A DNA stretch of 64,000 bases from CAYLUN01 sp964386865 (GCA_964386865.1 CAYLUN010000019.1:1-64000); one strand, 5' to 3'; counted from the stretch's first letter, positions 16,280-25,393 are shown. Notes: generated from the sequence alone by a model not told the origin. Numbers and translations: made by a program.

Positions 16280-19201
16280 ATGACAACGAGAACCGCGCTC
16301 GTGTTTGGACTTGCCTTGGCGGTGACGAGCACAGCTTCGGCTGCCACGGATTTCTATGTCGCCCCCGCCGGGGCCGACGGCAACCCAGGCTCGGCGGCGA
16401 AGCCCTTTGCCACGCTGGCCCGCGCCCGCGACGCGGTGCGCGCGTCGGGCAAGCTGCGGAAAGAGCCGGTGACCGTACACGTGCTGCCGGGCGTGTATTA
16501 CCTGCCGGAAACGCTGACGTTCACGCCCCAGGACGCGGGTACCGTGGCCGCGCCGGTTGTCTACCAGGCCGAGCCGGGCGGCGAGGCGGTCGTGAGCGGC
16601 GGCGTCAAGCTCGACCTGAAATGGGAGCCTTACAAAGGCGGCATCGTGCAGGCGAGGCTCCCGGCCGGCCTGGCCATGGACCAGCTCTTCGTCAACGGCG
16701 AGCGGCAGCACATGGCGCGCTATCCGAACTACGACCCGGACCAGCGGATGATGCACGGCTACGCCGCGGACGCCTTCAGCAAGGAGCGCGCCGCACGCTG
16801 GGCCGACCCCGCCGGCGGCTTCATGCACGCCATGCACCCGGCGCATTGGGGCGACATCCACTTCCGCATCACCGGCAAGAAGCCCGACGGCTCGCTCGCG
16901 TACGAGGGCGGCTGGCAGAACAACCGCGGGTCGGCCATGCACAAGGAGCACCGCTTCGTCGAGAACGTGTTCGAGGAGCTTGACTCGCCCGGCGAGTGGT
17001 TCCACAGCGCCAAGGCGGGCGTGCTCTTCTACTATCCGCCCGCCGGTCTTGACCTCAAGGCCGCGACGGTCGAGGCCGTGAGGCTGCGCCATCTGATCGA
17101 ACTCAGGGGCGAGCCGGGGCGGCCGGTTTCCTTCGTCAGCCTGCGCGGCCTGACGTTCCGGCACGCGGCGCGGACGTTCATGGAGAACCGCGAGCCGCTG
17201 AACCGCAGCGACTGGACCACGTATCGCGGCGGCGCGGTCTTGGCCGAGCGCACGGAGGACTGCCAGCTCCTCGACTGCGCCTTCGATCAGGTCGGCGGCA
17301 ACACCGTCTTCGTGAACGGCTACAACCGGCGTTTCGTTGTGCGCGGCTGCCTCATTCAGTCCAGCGGCGCCAACGGCGTGGCGTTCGTCGGCGACGCCAA
17401 GGCCGTGCGGAGCCCGCTGCTGAATTACGGCCAGGCCTTCGACTACGCGGCGCTCGACCGCACGCCCGGCCCGCTCACCGACAGCTATCCGTCTGACTGC
17501 CTGGTGGAGGACTGCATCATCACGCGCACCGGCACCTTCGAGAGACAGACCGCGCCGGTGCAGATCTCGATGGCGCTGGGGGTCACCGTGCGCCACTGCT
17601 CGATCTACGACGTGCCGCGCGCGGGCGTCAACATCAGCGAGGGCTGCTGGGGCGGCCACGTGGTCGAGTTCTGCGACGTCTTCGACACCGTCAAGGAGAC
17701 CGGCGACCACGGCAGCTTCAACTCGTGGGGGCGCGACCGCTTCTGGCACCCCGACCCGAAGGTCATGAACCGCGAGGTCGCGGCCGACCCGAAGCTGCCG
17801 GCGCTGGACGTGCTCAAGCCGAACATCCTGCGCAACAGCCGCTGGCGCTGCGACCACGGTTGGGACATCGATCTCGACGACGGCTCGAGCCACTACGAGA
17901 TCTACAACAACCTGTGCCTGAACGGCGGCATCAAGAACCGCGAGGGCTACGCGCGCACGGTCACCAACAACATCGTGGTGAACAACACGTTTCACCCGCA
18001 CGTCTGGCTGGCCAACAGCGGCGACGTGTTCAAGCACAATATCGTGATGGGCGCGTACCGGCCCGCCGTCATGCCGCCCAATGACACGTGGGGGCGTGAG
18101 GTCGACTACAATCTCTTCACCACGGACGAGGGCGACCGTACCCGCTTCGCGAAGAACGGCTGCGACGCCCACTCCCTGTCCGGCGACCCGCTGTTCGTCG
18201 ATCCGGCCGCCGGCAATTACCAGGTCAAGGACGGTTCGCCCGCGCTCAAGCTCGGCTTCAAGAACTTTCCGATGGATCAGTTCGGCGTGCAGAAGCCATC
18301 GCTCAAGGCGCTCGCGCGGACGCCGGAGCTGCCGCAGCTCATGAAGGATGCGAAGGTCGCGGTCGCGCGCGCGGCGCGTCCGGACTACTTCTGCCGGGCG
18401 CGCGTCCGCGACATCGAGGGGCTCGGCGACCGCTCCGCCTACGGGCTGCCGGACGAGACGGGCGTGCTCCTGCTGGACGTCCCAGCCGACAGCGCGCTTG
18501 CCAAGGCCGGCCTTGTGAAGGACGATGTGATTCTCGCGTGCGACGGCAAGCCGGTGCGGAACGCCGGCGACCTGCGGGCGATTCTAGCCCTAGCAAAAGG
18601 CGCGCCGCTGATGGTGTCGGCCCTGCGCAGGCAGCAGACGGTCGCGGCCGAGGTGCGCGACGATGCGGTTGTCACCGCCGAGTCCGCCGAATCCGCCGAA
18701 GGGTTCAAGTCCCTTGCGCTGACCCGTGCAGGCCTGGCGCTGCCGCTCAGGATCGCCGCGCAGGGCAAGACCAACAACGAGGCGCCGGCGGTCCTGGCCG
18801 ACGGCAAGCTGGCGATGAACTACGGGCCGGTGTTTGGCAACGGCGTCGCGTCGGGCGCGTACAAGGCCGATCTGGGCGACGTGAAGCGCGTTGGCGCGGT
18901 CACCACCTTCTCCCACAACCAGAACAAGAACCGCGGGCGACAGAACTTTGTGCTCTACGGCAGCGAAGCGGCGGCCGACCCCGGCTGGGACGTGCTGGAC
19001 ACCCGCGTCTTCACGCCGCTTGCGGTTGTTGATACGCCGGCTGAGACGTCGTCGGTTTTCGTGGGCACGCGCATCAGCGGGAACGGCGGCGCGCCGCTCG
19101 GCTCGTACCGCTGGCTGGTCTGGCGCGTCTATCCCGTCACCGACAGCGCCGGCGGTGAAAACACGGCCTTCCAGGAGTTTCAGGTGTTCGCGGCGGAATG
19201 A
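16280..19201 (+). CDS. Secreted right-handed beta-helix protein (GH141-like) with PDZ domain
   Basis: 973 residues. A signal peptide (about 1-22, ending STASAA) is followed by TDFYVAPAGADGNPGSAAKPF, the usual opening of secreted beta-helix carbohydrate enzymes (GH141/pectate-lyase-like). Beta-helix turns run to about residue 690 (ENVFEEL, VVRGCLIQSSGANGVAF, VEDCIITRTG, NNIVVNNTF). Residues 720-790 (LLLDVPADSALAKAGLVKDD, VILACDGKPVRNAGDL) are a clear PDZ domain. The last 160 residues (RVGAVTTFSHNQNKNRGRQNFVLYG; GSYRWLVWRVYPV) look like a discoidin-type binding domain. TAAGGAGG at 16264-16271 fixes the start. Polysaccharide cleavage is inferred from the fold; catalytic residues could not be pinned. 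A PDZ domain in the middle of such a protein is unusual. Confidence 0.75.
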   Translation: MTTRTALVFGLALAVTSTASAATDFYVAPAGADGNPGSAAKPFATLARARDAVRASGKLRKEPVTVHVLPGVYYLPETLTFTPQDAGTVAAPVVYQAEPGGEAVVSGGVKLDLKWEPYKGGIVQARLPAGLAMDQLFVNGERQHMARYPNYDPDQRMMHGYAADAFSKERAARWADPAGGFMHAMHPAHWGDIHFRITGKKPDGSLAYEGGWQNNRGSAMHKEHRFVENVFEELDSPGEWFHSAKAGVLFYYPPAGLDLKAATVEAVRLRHLIELRGEPGRPVSFVSLRGLTFRHAARTFMENREPLNRSDWTTYRGGAVLAERTEDCQLLDCAFDQVGGNTVFVNGYNRRFVVRGCLIQSSGANGVAFVGDAKAVRSPLLNYGQAFDYAALDRTPGPLTDSYPSDCLVEDCIITRTGTFERQTAPVQISMALGVTVRHCSIYDVPRAGVNISEGCWGGHVVEFCDVFDTVKETGDHGSFNSWGRDRFWHPDPKVMNREVAADPKLPALDVLKPNILRNSRWRCDHGWDIDLDDGSSHYEIYNNLCLNGGIKNREGYARTVTNNIVVNNTFHPHVWLANSGDVFKHNIVMGAYRPAVMPPNDTWGREVDYNLFTTDEGDRTRFAKNGCDAHSLSGDPLFVDPAAGNYQVKDGSPALKLGFKNFPMDQFGVQKPSLKALARTPELPQLMKDAKVAVARAARPDYFCRARVRDIEGLGDRSAYGLPDETGVLLLDVPADSALAKAGLVKDDVILACDGKPVRNAGDLRAILALAKGAPLMVSALRRQQTVAAEVRDDAVVTAESAESAEGFKSLALTRAGLALPLRIAAQGKTNNEAPAVLADGKLAMNYGPVFGNGVASGAYKADLGDVKRVGAVTTFSHNQNKNRGRQNFVLYGSEAAADPGWDVLDTRVFTPLAVVDTPAETSSVFVGTRISGNGGAPLGSYRWLVWRVYPVTDSAGGENTAFQEFQVFAAE

Positions 19202-19245
19202 GGAGGGAACAGAACGGCGAAGCGACTGTTACTTCTTCGGCTGTC

Positions 19246-19407
19246 TGCTTCTCGGATCGCTTTGAGCGTTTCGACGCCGCTCATATCCGGCATGCGGATG
19301 TCGAGCAGCGTCACATCCGGCAACGCCTTGCGGAATTGTGCAAGGGCCTGTCTGCCGTTTTCCGCTTCCGCTACCACTGTGATTTCGGGGGCGAGTTTGA
19401 GAATGGA
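19246..19407 (-). pseudogene. Relic of a response-regulator receiver (REC) domain
   Basis: The minus strand reads ILKLAPEITVVAEAENGRQ, then ALAQFRKALPDVTLLDIRMP, then DMSGVETLKAIREAD. This is the central part of a NarL-type receiver domain, including the phospho-acceptor Asp in LLDIRMPDMSG. The beginning (the DD pair), the Thr and Lys switch residues and the whole output domain are missing, and a TGA sits just upstream in frame. It lies opposite and between secreted-protein genes, directly next to an unrelated PATR fragment. This is debris, not a working gene. Confidence 0.7.
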
Positions 19408-19411
19408 TCAA

Positions 19412-19747
19412 GGCGGGCAGCGGCCTGCTGTTCCTCTCGGGCGCGAACAGCTACAGCGGCGGGACGACGGTCAATGGGGGCACGCCCTGACGGACTGCAT
19501 CTTGACGTGTGGCGGGCAGATCAGCTTCACCAACCTCAACTTCGCCGACTCCGCCTTCACGCTCGCGCCCGGAGGAGGCGATCCTCCCTGCCGGGGCTTT
19601 GCGTTGATCGAAGCCGCCTGGCTGGGCACCGCGACGTTTGCCAACGCATCTGGCACGATCAGTGGCAAACCCGCCCGGCTCTATCTGAGCGGCAACACCC
19701 TTAAACTGGCTCTGGGGCGCCCCTGCTTAGTCCTGAATGTCCTTTGA
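19412..19747 (+). pseudogene. Relic of a PATR-repeat (autotransporter-type) protein gene
   Basis: Two fragments in different frames. From about 19430 one frame reads LFLSGANSYSGGTTVNGGT, a textbook autotransporter-associated beta-strand repeat, then hits a stop near 19490. A second frame reads GGQISFTNLNFADSAFTLAP and WLGTATFANASGTISGKPAR, then ends at 19747. Neither has a start, ribosome site or signal peptide. The stretch from 19202 to 19750 is therefore a patch of decayed genes, upstream of the promoter at 19753. Confidence 0.6.
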
Positions 19748-19752
19748 TGGGC

Positions 19753-19817
19753 TTGACAGCTCGCCGCGCATGTGTTCTACTGGCGACATATTGTTCTAAT
19801 AGAGGAACGGCGTTGTG
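19753..19817 (+). promoter_or_regulatory. Promoter and conserved leader, type TTCTAn-TGGCG, copy 2
   Basis: TTGACA at 19753-19758, a 16-base spacer, TTCTAC at 19775-19780, then TGGCG. The region from 19775 matches that from 5282 in 31 of 43 bases without gaps. Here the leader is short: the ribosome site AAGGAGA (19833-19839) and ATG 19845 follow closely. Confidence 0.65.
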
Positions 19818-19844
19818 TGTGCCGTACTCCTTAAGGAGATCCCT

Positions 19845-22800
19845 ATGTACTGTGCAGTCCGTTTTGCGGCGCAGTCACTCCTCGGCGCAGGGCTTCTCGG
19901 GTTTGTCTGCCGTGCCCATGCCGGTCAAGTGGCCGTGACCACCACCAACGACGTCCGCACGCTCGGCAGCAATGCGAACGCAAACTACGGGACCGATCTG
20001 TATGTGTCTGCTTACTATGGAGCCGGCAATCAGCAGCGGACGTGGCTCAACTTTGACCTGGCCCCCTACGCCGGCAAGGCGCTCTCCTCCGCCCGGCTGA
20101 CGCTGGTGGCCTACACCCAGTGGGGCGGCACCCTCGCGGGCGGATCCGTCGGATTTGCGAACGCGCCGTGGTCGCTCACGGGCGTCACGTGGAACAACCA
20201 GCCGTCGCTCACGCCGATCAGCGGCGTCATCGCCCCGAACGGCACCCACGCGGATGGCGCTCAGGTCGGATGGATCATCCCGGCTTCCGCTATGCAGAGC
20301 TGGGCCGACGGCACCTATACGAACGGCTTTGGCTTGAGCGGCGCCCTCGGCTCCACGCTGCATTTCAGGTCCAGCCGCAGCAGCGGCACGCCGAGCCTGA
20401 TCTTCACGCCCATGGACGCCTTCGCGTCGGCCAGCAGCTCGTGGACGAACGCCGGCGCCGGCGCCTGGTCGGACGGGCTCAACTGGCTCGACCACACGCC
20501 CGCAGGCGGCGTCGGCCAGACCGCCACGTTCGCCGAGCCGACCGGCGCCTCGGCCACCCTGGACGCGGACCGCATGCTCAGCGCGCTTGTCTTTGACAAC
20601 GCCGATCACACCATCGCCGGCACCAACACCCTCGCGCTCGAACGGGGCGCATCGCTGCCCGCCATCTCGGTCGGCGCGGGCCGCACGGCGGCTGTGCGCA
20701 CGGTCTTGGCGTCGGTGGAGGGCTTTGACAAGACCGGCCCCGGCACTCTCGTGATCGCCAACGGCACCAACGCGCTGTACGGCACGGCCACCGTGAAAGA
20801 GGGGACGCTGTCGATCGGCTCGCGCTACTCGCTCGACAAGACGACGGCCGTGGTGGTTGAGAACGGCGCGGTGCTGCAGTCCAGCGCCGACTGGGGCACG
20901 GGCACCACCTTGGCCAACGGCATGGGCCCCGTCACGGTGAAAGCCGGCGGCACCCTCCGGGCGGCGTCGGTCGCGAACACGCTGCGGCGCGGGCTTGTGC
21001 TGAGCGGTGGCACCCTGGATGCGACGGTGGCCGCGAACTGGCAGCTCGGGCACTTTATTCTGGAATCGCCCTTGACCGTGACGGGCACCAACACCTCAAC
21101 CATCTTCGCCGAGATTCGCTTGCGCGGCACGCAGGCGATTACGGTCAGCCCGACCGGCGACGCCAGCGGCAACGACTTGCTTATCACCAACCGCCTCGGG
21201 CACCTCAATAGTATTGATTGGGGCTATGTGGACAAGTATGGTGCCGGGACACTGGCTGTCAGCAGCGCCGCCAACGACCCCGGCAAGTACACCGTGAACG
21301 CCGGCCGGCTGCTCTTCATCGACAACATGTCTGGCGGCGGCAACGGCGGCATCAGCATCGCCAGCGGCGCGGTGGTCGAGGCGCGCATCAGCGCGTCGAA
21401 GGCCAACCCTAATACGGTTGCAGGCGCCGGTAAGCTGGTCAAAACGGGGCCGGGTCGGCTGGCGCTCTACTCGGCCACCCACACCGGCCCGACGGTAATT
21501 AGCAACGGCACGCTGGCGGCCTCGGTCATGGTCGGGGCTGCGCGACACTTCGACGTGTTCTCATTGGGCCTGACCAACGGCGCGGCGGTCACGCAGTGGG
21601 ACGACCTGAGCGGCAGCGGCGCGCACGCGACCGTCCCGAGCGGCAACGCCAGCCCGACCTTCGTCTCGAACGCGGTGCCGGGCGGCCTGCCCGCGCTCTA
21701 CTTCGCGAAGAACGGCGGCGCCACGGCCAGCGGCGCGTTGAAGTTCTCCATTGACGGCGCCGTCCGCTCGATCTTTTCGGTCTTCAAGGGCAACAGCTTC
21801 CTGCTGACGGACTCACGGCTCCAAGCCTCTGGCGGCAGCTACCACTTCCACCGGACCACGGATGACAAACCCACCGATTCACTGTGGGACAACCAATACG
21901 CGAGCGCGAACCTCAAGAACGGCTCGAACTACGTGAACACGCTCTACATGCCGACACCGGCCTTGACCGCCATGCCCACGAACAGCAACAACGGCTTCAA
22001 CCTCATCGAGACCATCACGACCGGCAACGTGACGGCCGACTCCTTCAACAAGGACCGCGGCACGATCCACGCCGGCAACCAGTACCACGCCGAGCTGGCG
22101 CTCTTCGACAGCGCCGTGTCGGAGGCGCGCCGACTGCAGATCGAGGCCTACCTCAACAAGAAGTGGTTCGGCGCCGGCGCGGGCGCCGGCAACTGCTTCT
22201 CAACGAACTCCGCCGTGACACTCTACAACGGCAGTACGCTTGACCTCACGAGCGAGAACTACCAGACGCTCGCCTCGCTTGCCTCCACGGACGGTCTGGG
22301 CAGCAAGGTCGCGCTCGGTATGGCGGCGCTAACGGTGGGCAATGCCAACACAAACAGCTTCGACGGCGCGATCACGGGCCTCGGCGGCAGCCTGACCAAG
22401 GTCGGCAGCGGTACGCTGACGCTCGCAGGCACCAACACCTACGGCGGGATCACAACGGTGGGCGAGGGCGCGCTGCGCGTGAGCGGCGCGCTCGTTGGTG
22501 CCGGCGCGGTGGGCGTGGCCTCCAACGCGACGCTCAGCGGCACGGGGCGGATTGCGGGCTCGGTCACGCTAGCCGCCGGCGCGGTGCTTGCGCCGGGCGC
22601 GGCTGACGGCGAGGTCGGCTCGCTGACGGTCGGCGCGCTCAACGCAGCCGCAGGCGGCACGGTGCGGATCGACGCGCGCGCGGACGGCGCGTGTGACGCG
22701 GTGGCTGTGCAGGGCGCGGCGGATCTGTCAGGAGCGTCGCTGGTTGTCTCGGGCTCCACTATATTGACCCCTCATGAAGCTTACACTGTTCTGACCTGCA

Positions 22801-22913
22801 CGGGCACGCCGACGCCCTTTGCCTACGTGTCGGCGCCCGGTGGCTGGCGCGTCAGCTACCGCGAGGGACGCGCCATCCTGGTTTCGTCGGGAACGATGAT
22901 CATAGCGCTCTGA
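19845..22913 (+). CDS. Giant secreted PATR-repeat protein with CBM96-like (DNRLRE) N-terminus
   Basis: 1022 residues from ATG 19845, chosen because AAGGAGA lies five bases upstream and a signal peptide (ending VCRAHAG) follows. Residues about 25-190 resemble the DNRLRE/CBM96 domain (VAVTTTNDVRTLGSNANANY; RTWLNFDLAPYAG). Residues 200-560 are PATR-type beta-strand repeats (FDKTGPGTLVIANGTNALYG; LVKTGPGRLALYSATHTGPT). Residues 565-780 are a LamG-like jelly roll (QWDDLSGSGAHATVP; EARRLQIEAYLNKKWFG). More PATR repeats follow (LTKVGSGTLTLAGTNTYGGI). The tail ends WRVSYREGRAILVSSGTMII plus two residues, one of the hydrophobic-tail class seen at three other genes. Likely a surface-exposed glycan-binding or adhesive protein; no catalytic domain seen. 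Confidence 0.75.
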   Translation: MYCAVRFAAQSLLGAGLLGFVCRAHAGQVAVTTTNDVRTLGSNANANYGTDLYVSAYYGAGNQQRTWLNFDLAPYAGKALSSARLTLVAYTQWGGTLAGGSVGFANAPWSLTGVTWNNQPSLTPISGVIAPNGTHADGAQVGWIIPASAMQSWADGTYTNGFGLSGALGSTLHFRSSRSSGTPSLIFTPMDAFASASSSWTNAGAGAWSDGLNWLDHTPAGGVGQTATFAEPTGASATLDADRMLSALVFDNADHTIAGTNTLALERGASLPAISVGAGRTAAVRTVLASVEGFDKTGPGTLVIANGTNALYGTATVKEGTLSIGSRYSLDKTTAVVVENGAVLQSSADWGTGTTLANGMGPVTVKAGGTLRAASVANTLRRGLVLSGGTLDATVAANWQLGHFILESPLTVTGTNTSTIFAEIRLRGTQAITVSPTGDASGNDLLITNRLGHLNSIDWGYVDKYGAGTLAVSSAANDPGKYTVNAGRLLFIDNMSGGGNGGISIASGAVVEARISASKANPNTVAGAGKLVKTGPGRLALYSATHTGPTVISNGTLAASVMVGAARHFDVFSLGLTNGAAVTQWDDLSGSGAHATVPSGNASPTFVSNAVPGGLPALYFAKNGGATASGALKFSIDGAVRSIFSVFKGNSFLLTDSRLQASGGSYHFHRTTDDKPTDSLWDNQYASANLKNGSNYVNTLYMPTPALTAMPTNSNNGFNLIETITTGNVTADSFNKDRGTIHAGNQYHAELALFDSAVSEARRLQIEAYLNKKWFGAGAGAGNCFSTNSAVTLYNGSTLDLTSENYQTLASLASTDGLGSKVALGMAALTVGNANTNSFDGAITGLGGSLTKVGSGTLTLAGTNTYGGITTVGEGALRVSGALVGAGAVGVASNATLSGTGRIAGSVTLAAGAVLAPGAADGEVGSLTVGALNAAAGGTVRIDARADGACDAVAVQGAADLSGASLVVSGSTILTPHEAYTVLTCTGTPTPFAYVSAPGGWRVSYREGRAILVSSGTMIIAL

Positions 22914-22963
22914 GGAGCCACGGATAGACGAAGTGGCAATGGACGATGAGTAAGGAGTGGGGC

Positions 22964-23260
22964 ATGAAGATTCGATTCCTGCTGTTGACGTCGGCCGTGG
23001 CCGCGCTGTCGCACCCGCTGGCCGCCGCGACGATTGCGTTTGATTCGCCTGCGAATATCGTATCGACGAATGACGTGAGCCTGGAAGGAACGCTGGCTTA
23101 CGCCTACAACTTGGGAAACGTATCGGTGCCGAGCCGAACGGTCAACGGCGTGACGTTTGTCGGGCTGGCAAACACGAACGGCAATGCGGATTTGACTTTT
23201 TCGCCGGGGCTGTTAACGGGCGCGTCGAACGAGGGCGGCACGGCGGTCTTCATCCAATGA
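22964..23260 (+). CDS. Short secreted protein, probably a truncated N-terminal module
   Basis: 98 residues from ATG 22964; AAGGAG at 22952-22957 fixes this start over ATG 22946. A signal peptide (MKIRFLLLTSAVAALSHPLA) is followed by DVSLEGTLAYAYNLG and TVNGVTFVGLAN, which resembles the N-terminal module of much larger secreted PVC proteins. The frame stops abruptly at TGA 23258-23260, which overlaps the ATG of the GH127 gene (ATGA). Either this is a free-standing small domain coupled to the hydrolase, or the hydrolase gene replaced the rest of a longer protein. Function unknown. Confidence 0.55.
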   Translation: MKIRFLLLTSAVAALSHPLAAATIAFDSPANIVSTNDVSLEGTLAYAYNLGNVSVPSRTVNGVTFVGLANTNGNADLTFSPGLLTGASNEGGTAVFIQ

Positions 23261-25197
23261 AAACGGCACTACTCTGGTTATGTGTGCCTGTTCTAACAGT
23301 CTTGGCTCAGGCTGAAGCCCCCTTGGCGGCGGCGCCCTTTGAGCTGAGCCGCGTGCGTCTGCTGGACGGGCCGTTCAAGCAGCTCCAGGAGCTGCACCGG
23401 ACCGGGCTGGTCGGCCAGCTGGAGCCGGACAAGCTGCTGTTCGGCTTTCGCAAAACAGCGGGCCTCCCGCAGCCTGGGGCCGTTCAATCGGGCTATGGCG
23501 GCTGGGACAGCGGCTTCATCGCGGGCCACTACGGCGGCCACTATCTCTCGGCCGCGGCTCGGATGTTCGCCGCCACGGGGGACGCGACCTTCCGCGACAA
23601 GGCGTCCTATATGGTGAAGGTCTTAGCCGAATGCCAGGGCCAGCTCGGCGGCGGCTATCTCTCGGCGTTCCCCGCCGCCAAGTTCGACCAGCTTGAGAAG
23701 AACCCGCACAAGGCCTCGGTTCCCTACTACACCATCCACAAGATCATGGCCGGCCTGCTGGATGTTCACGTCTGCTGCGACAATGCGCAGGCGCTGGACG
23801 TCGCGGAGCGGATGGCCGACTGTTTTGCCGCGCGCTTTGCTAAGCTGACGCCCGAGCAGATCGAGGCGCTCCTGCGCACCGATTATACCGGCAACCCGGT
23901 CAACGAGTTCGGTGGTATGGCCGAGGTGCTTAGCGACCTCTACCGGCTCGCGGTCAAGCGGGGCGACGCCGCTGCGGGCCGCCACTTGACGTTCGCGGCG
24001 CTCTTCAACCGGGCGTGGCTGATCGAGCCGCTGCTTCAAGGGCTGGACCGGCTCGACGGGCTGCACGGCAACACGCACGTGGCGCAGGCGTGCGGCCTCG
24101 CGCGCTACGCGTGCGCCAGCGGTGACGCGCGGGCGGGGCAGGCGGCCGAGGCGTTCTGGGGCTTCGTTGTCCGCGACCACGCCTTCGCCATCGGCGGCAA
24201 CGCCTTTGACGAGAAGCTGCGCGCGGCGCGCACCGAGGTCGCGGGTACCGGCGCTGCGGCGCTTTCTCCCAAGACCGCCGAGACCTGCAACACGCACAAC
24301 ATGCTCAAGCTGACGCGCCACCTCTTCGAGCGCGAGCCGAAGGCGGCCTACGCGGATTTCATGGAGCTCGCGCTGTACAACCACATCCTAGCCTCGATCG
24401 CGCCGGACAGCGGGCACGTGACGTACTTCACGCCGCTGCGGCCCGGCGACTTCCGTACCTATCTCAACGAGCCCTACTGCTGCCAGGGCACGGGGATCGA
24501 GAATACCGCGCGTTTCGGCGAGGCGATCTACTTTCATCGCGACGCTACGCTTTGGGTGAACCTCTACATCCCGTCGGCCCTCGACTGGAGTGAGCAGGGG
24601 TTGAAGGTGCGGCTGGCAACCGCGTACCCGGAAACGGGCCGAGTCCGGCTGACGTTCGAAGCCGCCGCGCCGGTGACCGCGACGGTGAAGCTGCGCATAC
24701 CGGCTTGGATTGACGGGTCTTTACGCCTTGCGGTGAACGGCGACGCGCAACCGGTCAGCGCCAATCCGGGAGGCTACCTGCCGGTGACGCGGCGCTGGCA
24801 GAGCGGCGACAGCCTAGAACTGACCCTGCCCTTGGCCCTGCGGGCGCGGCCCAGCATGGATGATCCGGCGACCGTTTCGCTCTTCTACGGCCCCGTTGTG
24901 CTCGCTGGCGAAATGGGGCGCGACGGAATGCCGGCCAGCGACATCGCGGGCAAGGACGCCTTTGTCAATGCCACCCCCTGGCCGGCGCCAGTGTTCGTGC
25001 GCGAGTCGCCGGCGCAGGCGGCTTGTTCGGTTGAGCCGGTTCCCGGGGCGCCGCTGACCTTTACGGCCGACATGCTCAATCCGGCTGACCGGACGGCCAT
25101 GCGCGTACGGCTGTCGCCTCTGTATCGCGTGCACCACCAGCGTTTCGCCGTGTACTGGAAGGTGGTGCAACCAAGCGTCACGCCCGAATGGCGCTAA
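23257..25197 (+). CDS. GH127 beta-L-arabinofuranosidase, secreted
   Basis: 646 residues. Signal peptide about 1-22 (LTVLAQAEA). The DUF1680/GH127 opening FELSRVRLLDGPFKQLQELH is at 28-47 and SGYGGWDSGFIAGHYGGHYL at 78-97. The zinc and catalytic cysteine set is present: ETC at 342-344 and the double cysteine in EPYCCQGTGIEN (408-409), as in characterised GH127 enzymes that use Cys as nucleophile with bound zinc. The C-terminal part is beta-sandwich. It starts at an ATGA overlap with the 98-residue gene, has little ribosome site of its own, and precedes a GH51 arabinofuranosidase gene by 196 bases. Likely role: release of beta-L-arabinose from plant or glycoprotein glycans. Family assignment is firm. 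Confidence 0.88.
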   Translation: MKTALLWLCVPVLTVLAQAEAPLAAAPFELSRVRLLDGPFKQLQELHRTGLVGQLEPDKLLFGFRKTAGLPQPGAVQSGYGGWDSGFIAGHYGGHYLSAAARMFAATGDATFRDKASYMVKVLAECQGQLGGGYLSAFPAAKFDQLEKNPHKASVPYYTIHKIMAGLLDVHVCCDNAQALDVAERMADCFAARFAKLTPEQIEALLRTDYTGNPVNEFGGMAEVLSDLYRLAVKRGDAAAGRHLTFAALFNRAWLIEPLLQGLDRLDGLHGNTHVAQACGLARYACASGDARAGQAAEAFWGFVVRDHAFAIGGNAFDEKLRAARTEVAGTGAAALSPKTAETCNTHNMLKLTRHLFEREPKAAYADFMELALYNHILASIAPDSGHVTYFTPLRPGDFRTYLNEPYCCQGTGIENTARFGEAIYFHRDATLWVNLYIPSALDWSEQGLKVRLATAYPETGRVRLTFEAAAPVTATVKLRIPAWIDGSLRLAVNGDAQPVSANPGGYLPVTRRWQSGDSLELTLPLALRARPSMDDPATVSLFYGPVVLAGEMGRDGMPASDIAGKDAFVNATPWPAPVFVRESPAQAACSVEPVPGAPLTFTADMLNPADRTAMRVRLSPLYRVHHQRFAVYWKVVQPSVTPEWR

Positions 25198-25319
25198 GAC
25201 AAGCGACGGCTCGGCTCAGCCTCGCCCCCCACCCTGCGGATTTGCATTGAACATGGAGGGTGAAGCTGTGCTGAGCCGCTGTAAGCGAGGCGCGCGCGCT
25301 TATCTTAGCGCCATTCGCA
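25178..25319. repeat. Inverted repeat spanning the GH127-GH51 gap
   Basis: The last codons of the GH127 gene plus stop (GAATGGCGCTAAGACAAGCG from 25186) recur in inverted orientation around 25293-25312 with one mismatch, and outer bases (GCGTCA) also match. Arms of about 25-30 bases enclose about 90 bases that contain further partly complementary GC-rich sequence. It could act as an RNA structure or terminator, or be a scar of an inverted duplication. Confidence 0.5.
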
Positions 25320-25393
25320 TGACGCCCAAAGCGAGGGAGAGAGACGTGGTACAGCAGTGATCCGGACAACGTAAGAAGAGAAGGACGTGAGCG

